Shown: positions 1 through 12,298 of the stretch, in pieces
Numbering within the stretch: position 1 is the first letter of the stretch
Layout of the letters: every line of letters begins with the position of its first letter
Assembly (NCBI GenBank): GCA_911728435.2
Contig: OU452213.1
Coordinates: 10,581,834-10,645,833, forward strand
Length of the DNA stretch: 64,000 nucleotides
Source of the DNA: Apoderus coryli
Taxonomy: Eukaryota; Arthropoda; Insecta; Coleoptera; Attelabidae
Direction of reading: 5' to 3'
Position numbers and translations under genes: made by a program
Notes under the pieces: model-generated
Databases searched by the model: none
Seen by the model: only the letters and a program-made list of their open reading frames with translations
Told to the model about the DNA's origin: nothing

Positions 1-75
1 AGCAGTCCCTAAATAGTTTATCAGAGGTTTTTATTTTGCTGTTTATTATTTTATTTTGTGCTTTGTTGATTTTAG

Positions 76-363
76 GCTGTTAATATCTTAAAAATTAATG
101 GAACGCTGATCTATAGCACCTGTACAATTACTTTAGCGGAAAATGAAGGTATTGTTGCATGGGTTTTGGAAAATTTCCCATGTATAGAACTTGTTGAGCC
201 TAAACTACATTTGGGTGGCCCTGGTTGGAGGGGGACAAATATGTCTGAAGAAGATCGCTGTAAAGTCCAGAGATTTGGACCGGACCAGGAAGATTTGGTT
301 GATTCTGTTGGATTTTTTATTGCTATATTTGTCAAACGAACATCTCATTGTAATGAGAAATAA
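76..363 (+). CDS. NSUN6: Terminal coding exon of NSUN6-like RNA cytosine-5 methyltransferase (5' part outside window)
   Basis: The exon opens after a splice acceptor (TTGATTTTAG ending at 75) and reads 95 codons to TAA at 361-363. It begins AVNILKINGTLIYSTCT; the YSTCT block matches the conserved motif near the catalytic-domain C-terminus of NOL1/NOP2/Sun methyltransferases. The later segments NFPCIELVEP, LGGPGWRG, VQRFGPD and DSVGFFIAIFVK follow the order and spacing of the NSUN6 C-terminus, where a leucine/glycine stretch precedes the terminal GFFIAxF strand. NSUN6 methylates cytosine 72 in the acceptor stem of certain tRNAs (known for the family). The PUA domain and the catalytic cysteines must lie upstream, outside the window. 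An AATAAA overlaps the stop codon and could serve as polyadenylation signal. The reading frame is undamaged. Confidence 0.9.
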   Translation, partial: AVNILKINGTLIYSTCTITLAENEGIVAWVLENFPCIELVEPKLHLGGPGWRGTNMSEEDRCKVQRFGPDQEDLVDSVGFFIAIFVKRTSHCNEK

Positions 364-1207
364 ATAATTATAAAATTATATCTATTTTGTATCTGTTTCT
401 TCTTAGGCCCGATTTATACACCATAAGCATTACTATAAATGTATTATAATTATTAAATTAGTTAAAATAATAGCGAGATTTTGAACTCCTTAATTTCTCA
501 CTCCGTTGTACTAATCGTTATTGTGAGCATGCGCAGTATTAAAATTGCAAGGCCTTAACGTTATTAACGAACAGATTCCGTTAATTACGGACAAATACCG
601 AAAGTCTCATGTGTATGGTTATTATTTTAACTGCAAAGAGATGCGGTAAAATTGTATATGTCTTATTATTTATCAGAGAGGTTTTAATCATATTTCGATA
701 AAATAATTGCGACAAATGACTCTATTCATTGAAGCAAGACACAACTAACAAATGCTTGTTATATAGTAACAAGATTGGGAAGGGTAGTAATTTAAAAAAA
801 ATGTTTAGAATCAAACAAATACTTTTTTCTTTTCGCAAAATGTGACACGGCGACTAAACCAAAACAAATATTTGAGGTTAGGCCCGCAAGTACTTTAAAT
901 ACCCATGTACCTTAACCATACATATACCACAGTATAATAAATAATACAGTATTCTGACTTTCACGTTTGCAAGCCGTCCTCCGCATATCGTCGCGCATGC
1001 CGCCATTATGGGTTACAACGTCAAAATAATCGCATAGACGTAGATAGTTACAGTTCACTCCTGTGTTCAATATATAGTTCATTGTCGGCGTGTACGAGAT
1101 AAATAAATATTGTGTTTAAATCTAAATCTGTGTTTTGTGTTTTTGGTATAGTGTTCGTGAGAATTAAAAGGATTTTATTTTTATTAACGTGTCTTGGGAT
1201 TCATACA
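364..1207. other. Intergenic, no gene seen
   Basis: AT-rich sequence with no supported coding exon. A GC-richer patch near 960-1090 containing CCGCCATTATGG precedes the THAP-like exon at 1208 and could be its promoter, but this is only positional inference. Confidence 0.4.
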
Positions 1208-1308
1208 ATGAATAATCACGGAGGACATGTGTGTGTTGCAAAATGTTGTCCCAATTAGCGGTACACTTGCTCTAAACATTTTTTTCGCTTCCTCAAAGAT
1301 CCTGTTAG
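1208..1308 (+). pseudogene. Broken THAP-type zinc-finger first exon
   Basis: An ATG at 1208 opens a short exon that ends at a good donor (GTTAG|GTGAGT). The translation contains CVAKCCPN, then an in-frame TAG, then CSKHFFRFLKDPVR. The spacing of the first cysteines and the aromatic-R-F-x-K-D-P block resembles the first half of a THAP domain (C2CH zinc finger, DNA-binding), where the first exon commonly ends after FPKDP. No second half (W...CSxHF) could be found downstream. The in-frame stop makes it a relic unless the real start is elsewhere. THAP domains occur in host regulators and in P-element transposases, and I cannot tell which this was. Confidence 0.4.
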
Positions 1309-2767
1309 GTGAGTAATAAGTAAAAATTAAGATAAATACTAGATAATTTTACGTTTATAACAACTATTTGTATAACCGTAAAATTTATATTACGAAATGA
1401 CAGTATCTAATATGTTTTTAAACTAAATACAAGTGAAACATAAACACAAGTTGTCGCGTGGCTAGTTGTTATTTTATTGACAATATCATTATAAAGTTTC
1501 AAGAAGTCTTTGCCAAAATTTGCCTTTAAAGTTGCTGTTGTTGTAATTTGTGAATTAAACTACCCGTTTAACTTACTACAACGATATTCATAATAAACCA
1601 CGAAAATTGAAATAAACGCGATTTATTAATAAAGAAAAATAACAAATTAAATACAAAACTGAAACGATTTTAACTGACCAATATAATATAGAAATTGAAA
1701 ACTAATCAAAAATCTGACAATCTTAATTCTCTTTTGACAATAACAACTTTTTCCAATAGTTATTATTATTGTTATTAAAAATCACCCAATCATGTCAACA
1801 TTTAACTGATACCACCACTCAAGGCTGGTTTCAATCACCATGACACACCACAAATATTTCTGAAATTGACAGCGATATTATTATGTACTTAAATATTTTT
1901 ACAAAAATAAAAATACAGTACTGTGGTTAGAAACCAAAAACTATAATTATTCTTAGTGAGGACCTGACTTGTAACCCAAAATGGCGGCATCTTACGTCAC
2001 AGTTTTTTCAAAGTGCGAACGTGGAGTCGGAATGCTGTACTTATTAATGCTGTGCATATACTGTGCAAAGAGTACATCCGACCAGGGTAACTATTTGGCG
2101 GCCCTTTTGAACCTAAATATTACATAACAAAATACCTAGGTTATGAACTACCCCGAGACAGGCGTTGTTGCACCTAAAGTATGTGGAGCTGTTATTGATT
2201 GTTGATAACATATTAAGGTTCAAAATGGAGGTTCATCTATCTCTTTTTATGACCCATACAAATTGTCGATGAGCGGTATATGTATTGTGTATATATAGAG
2301 GAATATATAGCTCAAAACCGCATGCGCGTTCGATTGCGCAACAGAATAAAGGCAGAAACCGCCATTTTGATGTAGTTTTGTTGCCAAGTTATGTCATGCT
2401 TTCTAATTTTTATGCATGTTCAAAGGACACTAAAAATTAATATAATATCGTGGTGTAAAAATATTAGAATAATCTAACATTTTTCTATATCATTATGCAA
2501 GAGATATGAAAAACTTGTTGGTTTTATTACTGCCAGATTATATATAATTTTGATACTCAATATATTTTTTATATCTTAATGTGGGAACATTAGCTTTTCC
2601 CACATACAATTTGACATTTATATACCAGATAGCAGGTTACATCCATATATTATAATCCTTATATTTTATATTATCACAATAATTATAACTTTTCGAACGT
2701 GAGTTCATTAGGTACTTTTGAAGACGCCCATGTAGTAGAACATCAAAATGGCCGCGCCCTCTATGTT
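1309..2767. other. Non-coding, AT-rich
   Basis: No coding exon supported. A YY1/Pho-like AAAATGGCGGC lies at about 1979-1989, next to TTACGTCAC, and related CCGCCATTTT occurs near 2360. These could be promoter or transposon-end motifs. Confidence 0.35.
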
Positions 2768-3945
2768 AGCATACGTTAATTTCCTTTTATACCGAGCCAA
2801 TGAGAATCATCGTGCGCGCGTCTGCTTGTTGTAAGCCGGGTTTATACAGCATAATCATAAATATATGCGTTATAATCACAAAAGTTGAATGCATTGTAAT
2901 CATAGGCACCGTTACAAGAGTCAGTTATAACGCTATATCTAGTTGTAAGTGTAAATTACCAAATTATAATGTGCAATATCATACAAAACGCAAATTTTTA
3001 ATTAAGAAATTCAGCTGTAGTTCCTCTAACACTCAAAAGTAGATACATACGCTTACTGATATCAAATATTAATGTACATTAATCTTTGCTCATATTGTTT
3101 AAACTAATTTATAATTATGCTTATGTTGTATAAACGGGGAACTATGTTTAGAATTAAGTCAACGAAAATTGGGATATTTGGATCGAATAACAAAAATAAA
3201 AGACTGGAAATAATACAAAAATTTGAAATACAAAAAACCATATTTATTAACAAAGTAAAACACGATAAAGGTAACTCTAACCGATCCTAATAAATTTAAA
3301 TAATGAAAAATAACCAATGAAGACTTGCAAATGATATAAATGATTTTTGAATTACATATTATTTTGTAAGACTCGGACCACAATTCTAGAAGGGCATGTT
3401 CCGTTAATGTGTATACTACCACCCGCTTTCATACTGCGACTTTTCACAAGCTGGTATAGCCTAACATAAAACAATGGCATTGTGTTATCAATTATTTAGC
3501 ACATAGGCATAAAAACCTTTAGAATTAGTTCTGTTACAATTGTAGACTATAATCTCCTCACCATTAGCAAGTTTCCTTCTCGTATTATTAATGCTTAATA
3601 TACATATACCTACCTTTTAGTTTTCGATTCCATAATGCAATAATATTGGCAACTTTTTACTGTGGAGCTCGTGGGTAAAAAATATTCGCAACTATAACTT
3701 ATAAATGATTATTTTATATGTAGCAATAAAAATTGCTGTTATAAACGAGTTTGTTTTTGCTTTTTATCTAGTAACAGACTCAGTTGATTTTTATTATTTA
3801 GAGCACTAGCTTATGGCGCCAAAATATTCAAACAGCAAAAACAAAGCGAAATGCACGCCACCGATCCGCGACGGCCGCCCACGGAAACACGACCCAAGGG
3901 CGAACGTTCCCATTGGCTCGGTATAAAAGGAAATTAACGTATGCT
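2768..3945. mobile_element. Non-autonomous DNA element with 35-bp perfect terminal inverted repeats
   Basis: The 35 bases at 2768-2802 are the exact reverse complement of 3911-3945 (ends AGCATACGTTAA...CGAGCCAATG). The interior has no transposase-like frame, so it would be non-autonomous. The same end motif, AGCATACRTTAA...CGAGCCAAT, with the same 34-base spacing recurs at both ends of the larger palindrome at 10379-12288, which shows that these are one repeat family. Flanking target duplications are not clear. Superfamily is not assigned. Confidence 0.65.
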
Positions 3946-5553
3946 CTCTATTCCACCTGTTTTACCTCTCACTTTAGCGATATAGATCTCTATTGCCCGA
4001 ATTTCTACACCTAGGTTTAGAGATCTCTAGGTTAAGTTAGGGAACGAAAAAGCGACTGTGCAATCGAAATACAAGATTTATTCTTTCCCTAACGTTAGTT
4101 TAGGTGCTGCATAAGTAGTTGGTGCAAACGGGCATTACATAAATAATAATCTACCCATTTATTATATTTAAATGGGATTTTTTCCGAAGAGTCATAATCT
4201 GAGGGATTTTAAATTTCGACTAGGGAATCAGCCGGACGGTCTGGCAACCCTGCACCAATGGTATACAGAATTTTGTCTAGGTAGAGGTAGTATATACAGC
4301 CAATAATAGATGGTGATACTGAAGATATTACAGAATTCCTAATGTTTTGATGCAATATTTAGTTTAATTGAAAAATAGTTAATAGAGGGCGATATATACG
4401 ACATTTAGTTAAAAAAGATCTCTATAGTTTCAGTAGCGTCTAAATTAGGTAATTTATCACAGATGACGGTAGTACCAAAAATAACAAAACTGTTTTGTAT
4501 TTTGTAAACAAAAAAAATATAAATTACCAATATAATTAATATTATTATTAATTATTGCTAATATTTTTCCATAATTAATCATAATAAGTTGGTTAATAAT
4601 ATGCAATAAATTATACACTTTAATATATTATAAGTCACAATTAAAATAATGATGAATAAAATGAGTTGTGTACAAATTTAAATAACCCAACAACTAAACT
4701 TTTTCAAATAAAAAAATATTCTAAACTGTTTTACTTGCGATGCACTGATAAGTACCATAATACAAATTTTCCATTTGTACCGTAAACTATTAAAGTTACA
4801 TAAAACCGTAGTTCCAGTCATTGAATACAAAAAATAACTAGTTAATTACTTAACTTGAAAATATACAGATGTTGGACTAATATGTACATTAACTTGATGA
4901 CCATTATTTAAACATTACTTGGAAAATATTAAATTACTTTACTATGCAAATGACCATATTTAATAATAATGTAGATAGTAATATAATATATTTTTAATTA
5001 CAATTATTATTAATGGTAAAAGTTTCTTTTTTAACACTTGTTGGTAATAATTATACCTACCTACCTGCGTATTCTTCGAGAGACCACAGCAATTAATCCA
5101 CACGGACTAGCGGTTTTTTGATGCCAGTGACCTTTAGTAGTTATGTTCTGGTACCACGTATATTTTCTTGTTACCAGTTTTTAGAGTTTATTCTAAAAAA
5201 TATAAAGCACAATATTATTTGTGCGTATTTCTTGTGCAAAAAATAATTTAAGTAACTCAATTTGTGTTTAATTTTTGTTGTACATTTTGAATATAGGTAA
5301 GTACATATTATTGTTCTATAAGTATAGACTGCGGTTCTTTGTTTGACCAAAGGTTAATATTAATCTTCGAAGTTTTAAAAGAATTGTGGAAGGTCATTAA
5401 GAAATAACGTAAGTAAGTACTTATTTGTTTGACCTTGTCAACAAATTTCTTTTTAAGTAGTACTTAAAACTTTGAATGCGATAAAACAAAGTACCTACCA
5501 CTCTTGTATGTAGTTATCTATACCGGTTTAACTTCTGTCTTCTGTTTTTCAGC
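3946..5553. other. Upstream region of SDR gene, no coding exon
   Basis: AT-rich. Possible 5' untranslated exon donor near 5408 (AAC|GTAAGT). A pyrimidine-rich acceptor (TCTGTTTTTCAG) ends at 5552, one base before the SDR start codon, suggesting a 5'-UTR intron ends there. Confidence 0.35.
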
Positions 5554-8500
5554 ATGAAATTACTCGGCATCTTAGACTTGAGTTGTCCAATTCTACAGGC
5601 ATTACTTGTCCTACTTGTTGTTGGTGTATTGACAGTGATATCTTTGCTCAAGTTTTATTCGTATATAACTTGCGGATACTTCAGGTGAGTGAAAATTATA
5701 ATAGCGTAGCGATTACAGTGAATTTAATCATTCGTTTCAGACAAAAGGTGAAAATGAATGGGAAGACTGTGATTATAACTGGTGCAAATGGTGGTATTGG
5801 TAGAGAAACAGCTAGAGAAATAGCTAGTAAAGGAGCTAAAGTTATTATGGCATGTAGAAATGTTGATAATGCTAGTAAAGTTAGAGATGAATTAGTAGAA
5901 TTAACCAAAAACGACAACATAATTGTTAAAAAACTGGACCTCTCATCGCAAAAATCAATTAGAGACTTTGCGGAAGACATTTTAAGGAGTGAATCACGCT
6001 TAGATGTACTTATCCATAATGCTGGAACAGCTGAGAATAAAATAATTAAAACTGAAGATGATTTAGAACTTACAATGGCGACTAATCATTTTGGACCGTA
6101 TTTACTGACACACTTACTAATCGGTAAAGTAAAAAAAACGTAAAACTTCACCGGTTTATACTTATATATTTGTGGTTATTTCAGACTTACTTAAACGTTC
6201 TGCTCCATCCAGGATAGTGGTAGTAGCCTCAGAACTATATCGGTTAGCCTCGCTGAACCTCAACAACTTGAATCCAAGTACTTCATGGTTTCCTCCATAT
6301 TTGTATTACGTTTCTAAATATGCGAATATATGTTTTACCTTGGAACTAGCGAAACGTTTAGAGGGTTCTGGAGTGACTGCTAATTGTCTACATCCCGGTA
6401 TGATTGATTCAGGGATATGGAGGAATGTGCCTGTGCCGCTAAATTGGCCGATGAAAGTGATTATTAAGGCGTTTTTCAAGACACCAGCTCAAGGTACGTT
6501 TTTGACAATGTTTATGTGTATTCCAAGTATATTTTCTTTTTTGATTCAAAAACTGGAAGAGGTAGAATAAAAGTTTATTAAGGTAGACTGTAGCTAATTC
6601 AATTTTCGAATTATTGCTGTTTAGATCATTTTGATATCTTGTTGGATTTTCCAGATATTTAGGAAACTTTGCAATGCAGCGTTTAACATCGCTAATAACT
6701 TGACTTTCTTGAGTTGTCATATGTTTGTGTTAATACATCAAAAACTATAATAGCTGGAAGAAAATATTATAGGACTAAATTATAGCTAATTGAATTATGT
6801 ATCTAACACTGTTTAGCTCAATTTAATCCCATATTAGGTTTTAGAGATATCCAAGGAAATTTGAGATGTTGCGTGATAACGTCATTTAGCTAACTTGTCA
6901 AATGTTTGTGTTAAATAAATCAAAAACTGTAATAGCTGGAAGAACATATTATTGGGCTAAATTATAGCTAATTGAATTCTGTATCTAACGCTGTTTAGCT
7001 CAAATTAATCCCATATCAGGTTTTAGAGTTTTCCAAGGAAAGTTGAGATGTTGCGTGGTAACGTTATTTACTTAACTTGTCAAATGTTTGGTTAAATAAA
7101 TCAAAAACGGTAATAGCTGGAAGAAAATATTATTAGACAAAATTATAGCTAATTGAAATCTGTATCTAACGCTGTTTAGCTCAAATTAATCCCATATTAG
7201 GTTTTAAATATTTCTAAGGAAATTTGAGGTGTTGCGTGGTAACGTCATTTACCTAACTTGTCAAATGTTTGTGTTAAATAAATCAAAAACTGTATCTAAT
7301 GCTGGTTAACTCAAATTAATCCCATATTAAGTTTTAAAGATTTCTAAGGAAATTTGACATGTTGCGTGGTAACGTGATTTACTTAACTTGTCAAATGTTT
7401 GGTTAAATAAATGAAAAACAGTAATAGCTGGAAGAAAATATTATTGGACAAAATTATAGCTAATTGAATTCTGTATCTAACGCTGTTTAGCTCAAATTAA
7501 TCCCATATTAGGTTTTAAAGATTTCTAAGGAAATTTGACATGTTGCGTGGTAACGTGATTTACTTAACTTGTCAAATGTTTGGTTAAATAAATCAAAAAC
7601 GGTAATAGCTGGAAGAAAATATTATTGGACAAAATTATAGCCAATTGAATTCTGTATCTAACACTGTTTCGCTCACTTTAATCCATATTAGGTTTTCGAG
7701 ATTTCCAAGGAAATTTGAGATGTTGCGTGTTAACGTTATTTACTTAACTTTTCAAATTGTTTGTGTTAAATAAATCAAACACGGTAATAGCTGGAAGAAA
7801 ATATTATTGGACAAAATTATAGCTAATTGAATTCTGTATCTAACGTTGTTTAGCTCAAATTAATCCCATATTAGGTTTTAAAGATTTCTAAGGAAATCTG
7901 ACATGTTGCGTGGTAACGTGATTTACTTAACTTGTCAAATGTTTGGTTAAATAAATCAAACACGGTAATAGCTGGAAGAAAATATTATTGGACAAAATTA
8001 TAGCTAATTGAATTCTGTATCTAACGCTGTTTAGCTCAAATTAATTCCATATTAGGTTTTAAAGATTTCTAAGGAAATCTGACATGTTGCGTGGTAACGT
8101 GATTTACTTAACTTGTCAAATGTTTGGTTAAATAAATCAAAAACGGTAATAGCTGGAAGAAACTATTATTGGACTAAGTTATAGTTAATTGAATTCTGTA
8201 TCTAACACGGTTTAGCTCAATTTAATCCCATATTAGGTTTTAGAGATTTCCAAGTAAATTTGAGATGTTGCGTGGTAACGTGATTTACTTAACTTGTCAA
8301 ATGTTTGTGTTGAATAAATCAAAAACTGTAATAGCTGGAAGAAAATATTATTAAACTAAATTATAGCTAATTGAATTCTGTATCTAACGCTGTTTAGCTA
8401 AAATTAATCCCATATTAGGTTTTAGAGTTTTCCAAGGAAATTTGAAATGCTGCGTGCTAACGTGATTTACCTACTTAACTTGTCAAATTGTTTGTGTTAA

Positions 8501-9902
8501 ATAAATCAAAAACTGTTATAGCTGGAAGAAAATATTATAGGACTAAATTATAGCTAATTGAATTCTGTATCTAACACTGTTTAGCTCAACTTAATCCCAT
8601 ATTAGGTTTTAGAGATTTCCAAGTAAATTTGAGATGTTGCGTGGTAACGTGATTTACTTAACTTGTCAAATGTTTGTGTTGAATAAATCAAAAACTGTAA
8701 TAGCTGGAAGAAAATATTATTAAACTAAATTATAGCTAATTGAATTCTGTATCTAACGCTGTTTAGCTCAAATTAATCCCATATTAGGTTTTAGAGTTTT
8801 CCAAGGAAATTTGAAATGCTGCGTGCTAACGTGATTTACCTACTTAACTTGTCAAATTGTTTGTGTTAAATAAATCAAAAACTGTTATAGCTGGAAGAAA
8901 ATATTATAGGACTAAATTATAGCTAATTGAATTCTGTATCTAACACTGTTTAGCTCAACTTAATCCCATATTAGCTTTTAGAGATTTCTAAGGAAATTTG
9001 TGATGCTGCGTGCTAACTTGATTTACCTACTTAACTTGTCAAATTGTTTGTGTCAAATAAATCAAAAACTGTAATAGCTGAAAGAAACTATTATTGGACT
9101 AAGTTATAGTTAATTGAATTCTGTATCTAACACGGTTTAGCTCAATTTAATCCCATATTAGGTTTTAGAGATTTCCAAGGAAATTTGAGATGTTGCGTGG
9201 TAACGTCATTTACTTAACTTGTCAAATGTTTTTGTTAAATAAATCAAAAACTATAATAGCTGGATGAAAATACTACTGAATTAAATTATAGCTAATTGAA
9301 TTCTGTATTTAATGCTATTTAGCTCAATTTAATCTCTTATTGGGTTTTAGAGATTTCCAAGGAAATTTGATATGTTGCGTGGTAACGTCATTTACTTAAC
9401 TTGTCAAATGTTTGGTTAAATAAATCAAAAACTGTAATAGCTGGAAGAAAATATTATAGGACAAAATTATAGCTAATTGAATTTAAGATGCTTCGTGGTA
9501 ACCTGATTTACTTAACTTATCAAATGTTTTTGTTAAATATCTCAAAAACTATAATAGCTGGACGAAAAGAATATTTGACTAAATTATAGCTAATTCAATT
9601 CCCTAACTACTACACTTTAGCTCTTTTGAATATCGTATTTGATTCTCTATAACTTTTGTTGTAATTTTATTTGGTACCCATTTCAATTACTAAAATGTAT
9701 TTTTATAACGAACGTTTCAGGTTGCCATACTAGTGTTATGTTGGCATGTTCCGAAGAACTAGAGGCCGTTACTGGTAAATATTTCATGGACTGCAAAGAG
9801 CGAAGTTTAAGCTCGGGTGCGGCAGACCCATCGAAATCTAAAAAACTGTGGGAGTTATCAGAGCAATACGTTAATTTCAAACAGACAGATCCCAAAATAT
9901 AA
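5554..9902 (+). CDS. Retinol dehydrogenase 11-14-like short-chain dehydrogenase/reductase (4 exons)
   Basis: Model: join(5554..5684, 5741..6123, 6185..6493, 9721..9902), 1005 nt, 334 aa; all introns are GT-AG and phases agree. Residues 12-33 form an N-terminal membrane anchor (LQALLVLLVVGVLTVISLL). The Rossmann NAD(P)-binding motif TGANGGIG is at 57-64, NAG at 137-139, NHFG at 159-162, catalytic Ser187 in VVVASELY, and the YxxxK pair is Tyr212/Lys216 (YYVSK). HPGMIDSGIWRN (from 241) is typical of the RDH11-14/SDR7C group. Such enzymes reduce or oxidise retinoids or other lipid carbonyls at the endoplasmic reticulum; the substrate here is unknown. The start at 5554 gives the anchor; starting inside exon 2 would lose it. 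The first two introns are tiny (56 and 61 bp) while the third is 3.2 kb and satellite-filled. Confidence 0.88.
6592..9600. repeat. 181-bp satellite array inside last intron of the SDR gene
   Basis: About 16 head-to-tail monomers. The landmark ATTATAGCTAATTGAATTC recurs at about 6779, 6961, 7142, 7453, 7634, 7816 and 7997, giving a 181-182 bp period; one short monomer near 7290 gives a 311-bp step. Monomers are AT-rich and share TTAGCTCAAATTAATCCCAT, TTCCAAGGAAATTTGA and GTTGCGTGGTAACGT. Some 360-bp stretches near 8300-8990 repeat almost exactly as dimers, suggesting higher-order amplification. The edges (6592-6760, 9480-9600) are more diverged, as expected for unequal exchange. The array lies wholly between the exon 3 donor and the exon 4 acceptor. 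Confidence 0.92.
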
Positions 9903-9953
9903 TATAAACGTATTTTTAGTGTTTAGTCTTTAATTAATGTGCAATTTTAATTT

Positions 9954-9959
9954 AATAAA
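9954..9959 (+). terminator. Poly(A) signal of SDR gene
   Basis: AATAAA about 50 bp after the stop codon at 9902, followed by a T-rich stretch. Confidence 0.6.
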
Positions 9960-10228
9960 GTATGGTTTTATAGTACAAATTTGTTTTATTTAATGTCCAC
10001 AGAGGAAAAAAGTCCAGCGGTGAAACTACATCATGGAAGATTAGGTTATCGTTATCGTTCGACTGTGCAGTCAGACGAATTTTATGTGACAAAGTGTCAC
10101 TACTCTAGCGATGTTGCCAGGTTGGTATCTATTTATTATATCGACTGATAGAATGAATAATACAATTTTATGATATTATAAATTTATACAGTGGATGTAA
10201 TTATATCAATGCAGGGGGTTGAGGGTAA

Positions 10229-10378
10229 AATGCTGAGTATGGAAGGTTAGGTAGCTGGCAGGGATGTGTTGTCCTAACAATGACTGCTATCGAATTGCCT
10301 ACTACATCTCATCTCAATCCAGCTTTCTACACCCACCCTCCTTTACTAACTCTTCCTGATAATTACTCAGCATTTTAC
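10229..10378. repeat. 150-bp hairpin with 14-bp ends
   Basis: GTAAAATGCTGAGT at 10229-10242 is the exact reverse complement of ACTCAGCATTTTAC at 10365-10378. It abuts the outer palindrome that starts at 10379. The flanking GCAGGGGGTTGAGGGTAAAA (from about 10212) is mirrored at 12289-12316, so this hairpin looks inserted into an older inverted repeat. Confidence 0.5.
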
Positions 10379-12288
10379 AGCATACATTAAAATGCCAACG
10401 TGCCGAGCCAATCAGAGCATTTGGGGCGGGGCTTTCCTTGGCGCGCATTTGAGTTTGAATTTAACGCTATTCAACTTATTTTATTATACCTAGCTGAAAA
10501 ACCTTCATTTCGTATATCGGAAAAACGATACTCAAATATATTTATGTATAATTTGAAGATACCTATCTAATTTTAAAATCATTTTATGCATTACAGATAG
10601 GAAGTCAGGAAATAAAAAAGGCACATTATTCTCAATAGTTTATTTTTAGCTATATATATTAAATTATACACAATGATAATAAATAATAATTACAATGAAC
10701 ATACAAATTAATACAAATACACCACTACCATATACAGGGTGTCCTACGGTGGTAACCCATTAGATTATTTCAGAAACTACTTCGAATTGAATTTTGAATA
10801 TTGTTAAATATGCTCTACTCAAATAATATAATAGCAACGGCATAGCACTTCCGGTTATACCGGAAGTTGATGGAAACTTTGTTATTTTAAATGGATTCTA
10901 AATAAGATTTCAGACATATTTCATGTATCATGTCCTATACTTAACATCAGTCATTTTTGACTTATATCAAGATTTATGTCAAAATTGACAGTTTAGGGTC
11001 CATAAGAATTCCGTTTTTTCCTTGTAAATCAGTATTTAATAATTATTTTGTAGGTATTTTCTTATCAGGTAGGATCTTCTTTTTCGAATTTACAAGACAT
11101 TTTCTGATTAGTTTATACAGGATGGTCAAAAAATTATATTGAAAACGGTTCAAGAAAAACAGTTGAGTCAATTTTTTCAAATGGAATGGGTATATTATTA
11201 TTATTTTATCTTCCGTGGCATTAAAAAATAATGCAATATTGTAATAGGTTATCATTTTCTAAAATGCATAGTTTTCGAAATATCGTCATTTTAAATGGGG
11301 GTCATATCGAACAATTAAATTATTATAATTATTAAATACTGATTTACAAGGAAAAAATGGAATTCTTATCGAGCCCTAAACTGTCAATTTTGACATAAAT
11401 CTTGATATAAGTCAAAAACGACTGACGTTAGGTATAGGACATGATACATAAAATATGTCTGAAATGTTATTTAGAATCCAAAAATGTAATAATATATAGG
11501 GTGTTCCATTTAAAATAACAAAGTTATATTATTTGAGTAGAGCATATCTGACAATATAGACACTGAAATTTTCAAAATTCAAGTCGAAGTAATCTAATGG
11601 GTTGCCACCGTAGGACACCCTGTATATTATAAGGTTCAACACCAAACAAATCTAATATTACTTTTTCAGATTGCGTACTATTTCAATTTAGATATTTTCC
11701 TCTTAATTGTATCACTTTTTCACATTCCATACTATTTTTTCTTATTGTGACTTGTATAATATTATATTTTATATTAGATTTGGTGTCGTACCTTATAATA
11801 TATATGTATGTATGGTAGTGGTGTATTTGTATTAATTTGTATGTTCATAGTAATTATTATTTATTATCATTGTTTATAATTTAATATATAAAGCTAAAAA
11901 TAAACTATTGAGAATAATGTGCCTTTTTTATTTCCTGACTTCCTATCTGTAATGCATAAAATGATTTTAAAATTAGATAGGTATCTTCAAATTATACATA
12001 AATATATTTGACTATCGTTTTCCGATATACGAAATGAAGGTTTTTCAGCTAGGTATATCAAGAAATACCAACTACAAAGGAAAGTTCAACAGACTTTCTT
12101 AGCGAATACCTTATACATATTAATATTTAAATTATTTTACTGAAAAACTCATTCCAATTAAATATCGACTAAATTTCAGTTTCAAAATAAGTTGAAAAGC
12201 GGTTAAATTCAAACTCAAATGCGCGCCAAGAAAAGCCCCGCCCCAAATGCTCTGATTGGCTCGGCACGTTGGCATTTTAATGTATGCT
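10379..12288. mobile_element. Foldback element of 1.9 kb, TIR family AGCATAC...CGAGCCAAT
   Basis: Left arm 10379-10732 and right arm 11810-12288 are near-perfect reverse complements (GAGCATTTGGGGCGGGGCTT on the left is mirrored on the right). The ends match the element at 2768-3945. A second palindrome sits inside at 10733-11631, and a third small hairpin (about 11627-11805) interrupts the right arm. No transposase frame is present. AGCATTTTAC borders both ends (10369-10378, 12289-12298), but on the left it is also part of another hairpin, so I do not treat it as a proven target duplication. Confidence 0.75.
10733..11631. mobile_element. Inner palindromic MITE (ends TACAGGGTGTCCTACGGTGG)
   Basis: TACAGGGTGTCCTACGGTGG on the left is mirrored by CCACCGTAGGACACCCTGTA on the right, and a second mirrored pair (AAATTGACAGTTTAGGG near 10982, CCTAAACTGTCAATTTT near 11375) shows that the arms run deep. 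Its sub-motif GGGTGTTCCATTTAAAATAA (near 11502) recurs in related forms near 50867, 51165 and 62785. Confidence 0.7.
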
Positions 12289-12298
12289 AGCATTTTAC

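Noticed and set aside
5583..6143. Single 186-codon frame for the SDR start
   Set aside because: It reads through the 56-bp intron in a different frame; the spliced model gives a membrane anchor and a consistent phase.
10369..12298. 10-bp target duplication AGCATTTTAC around the 1.9-kb palindrome
   Set aside because: The left copy is also the arm of a separate hairpin and the flanks are themselves mirrored, so the match may be part of an older inverted repeat.
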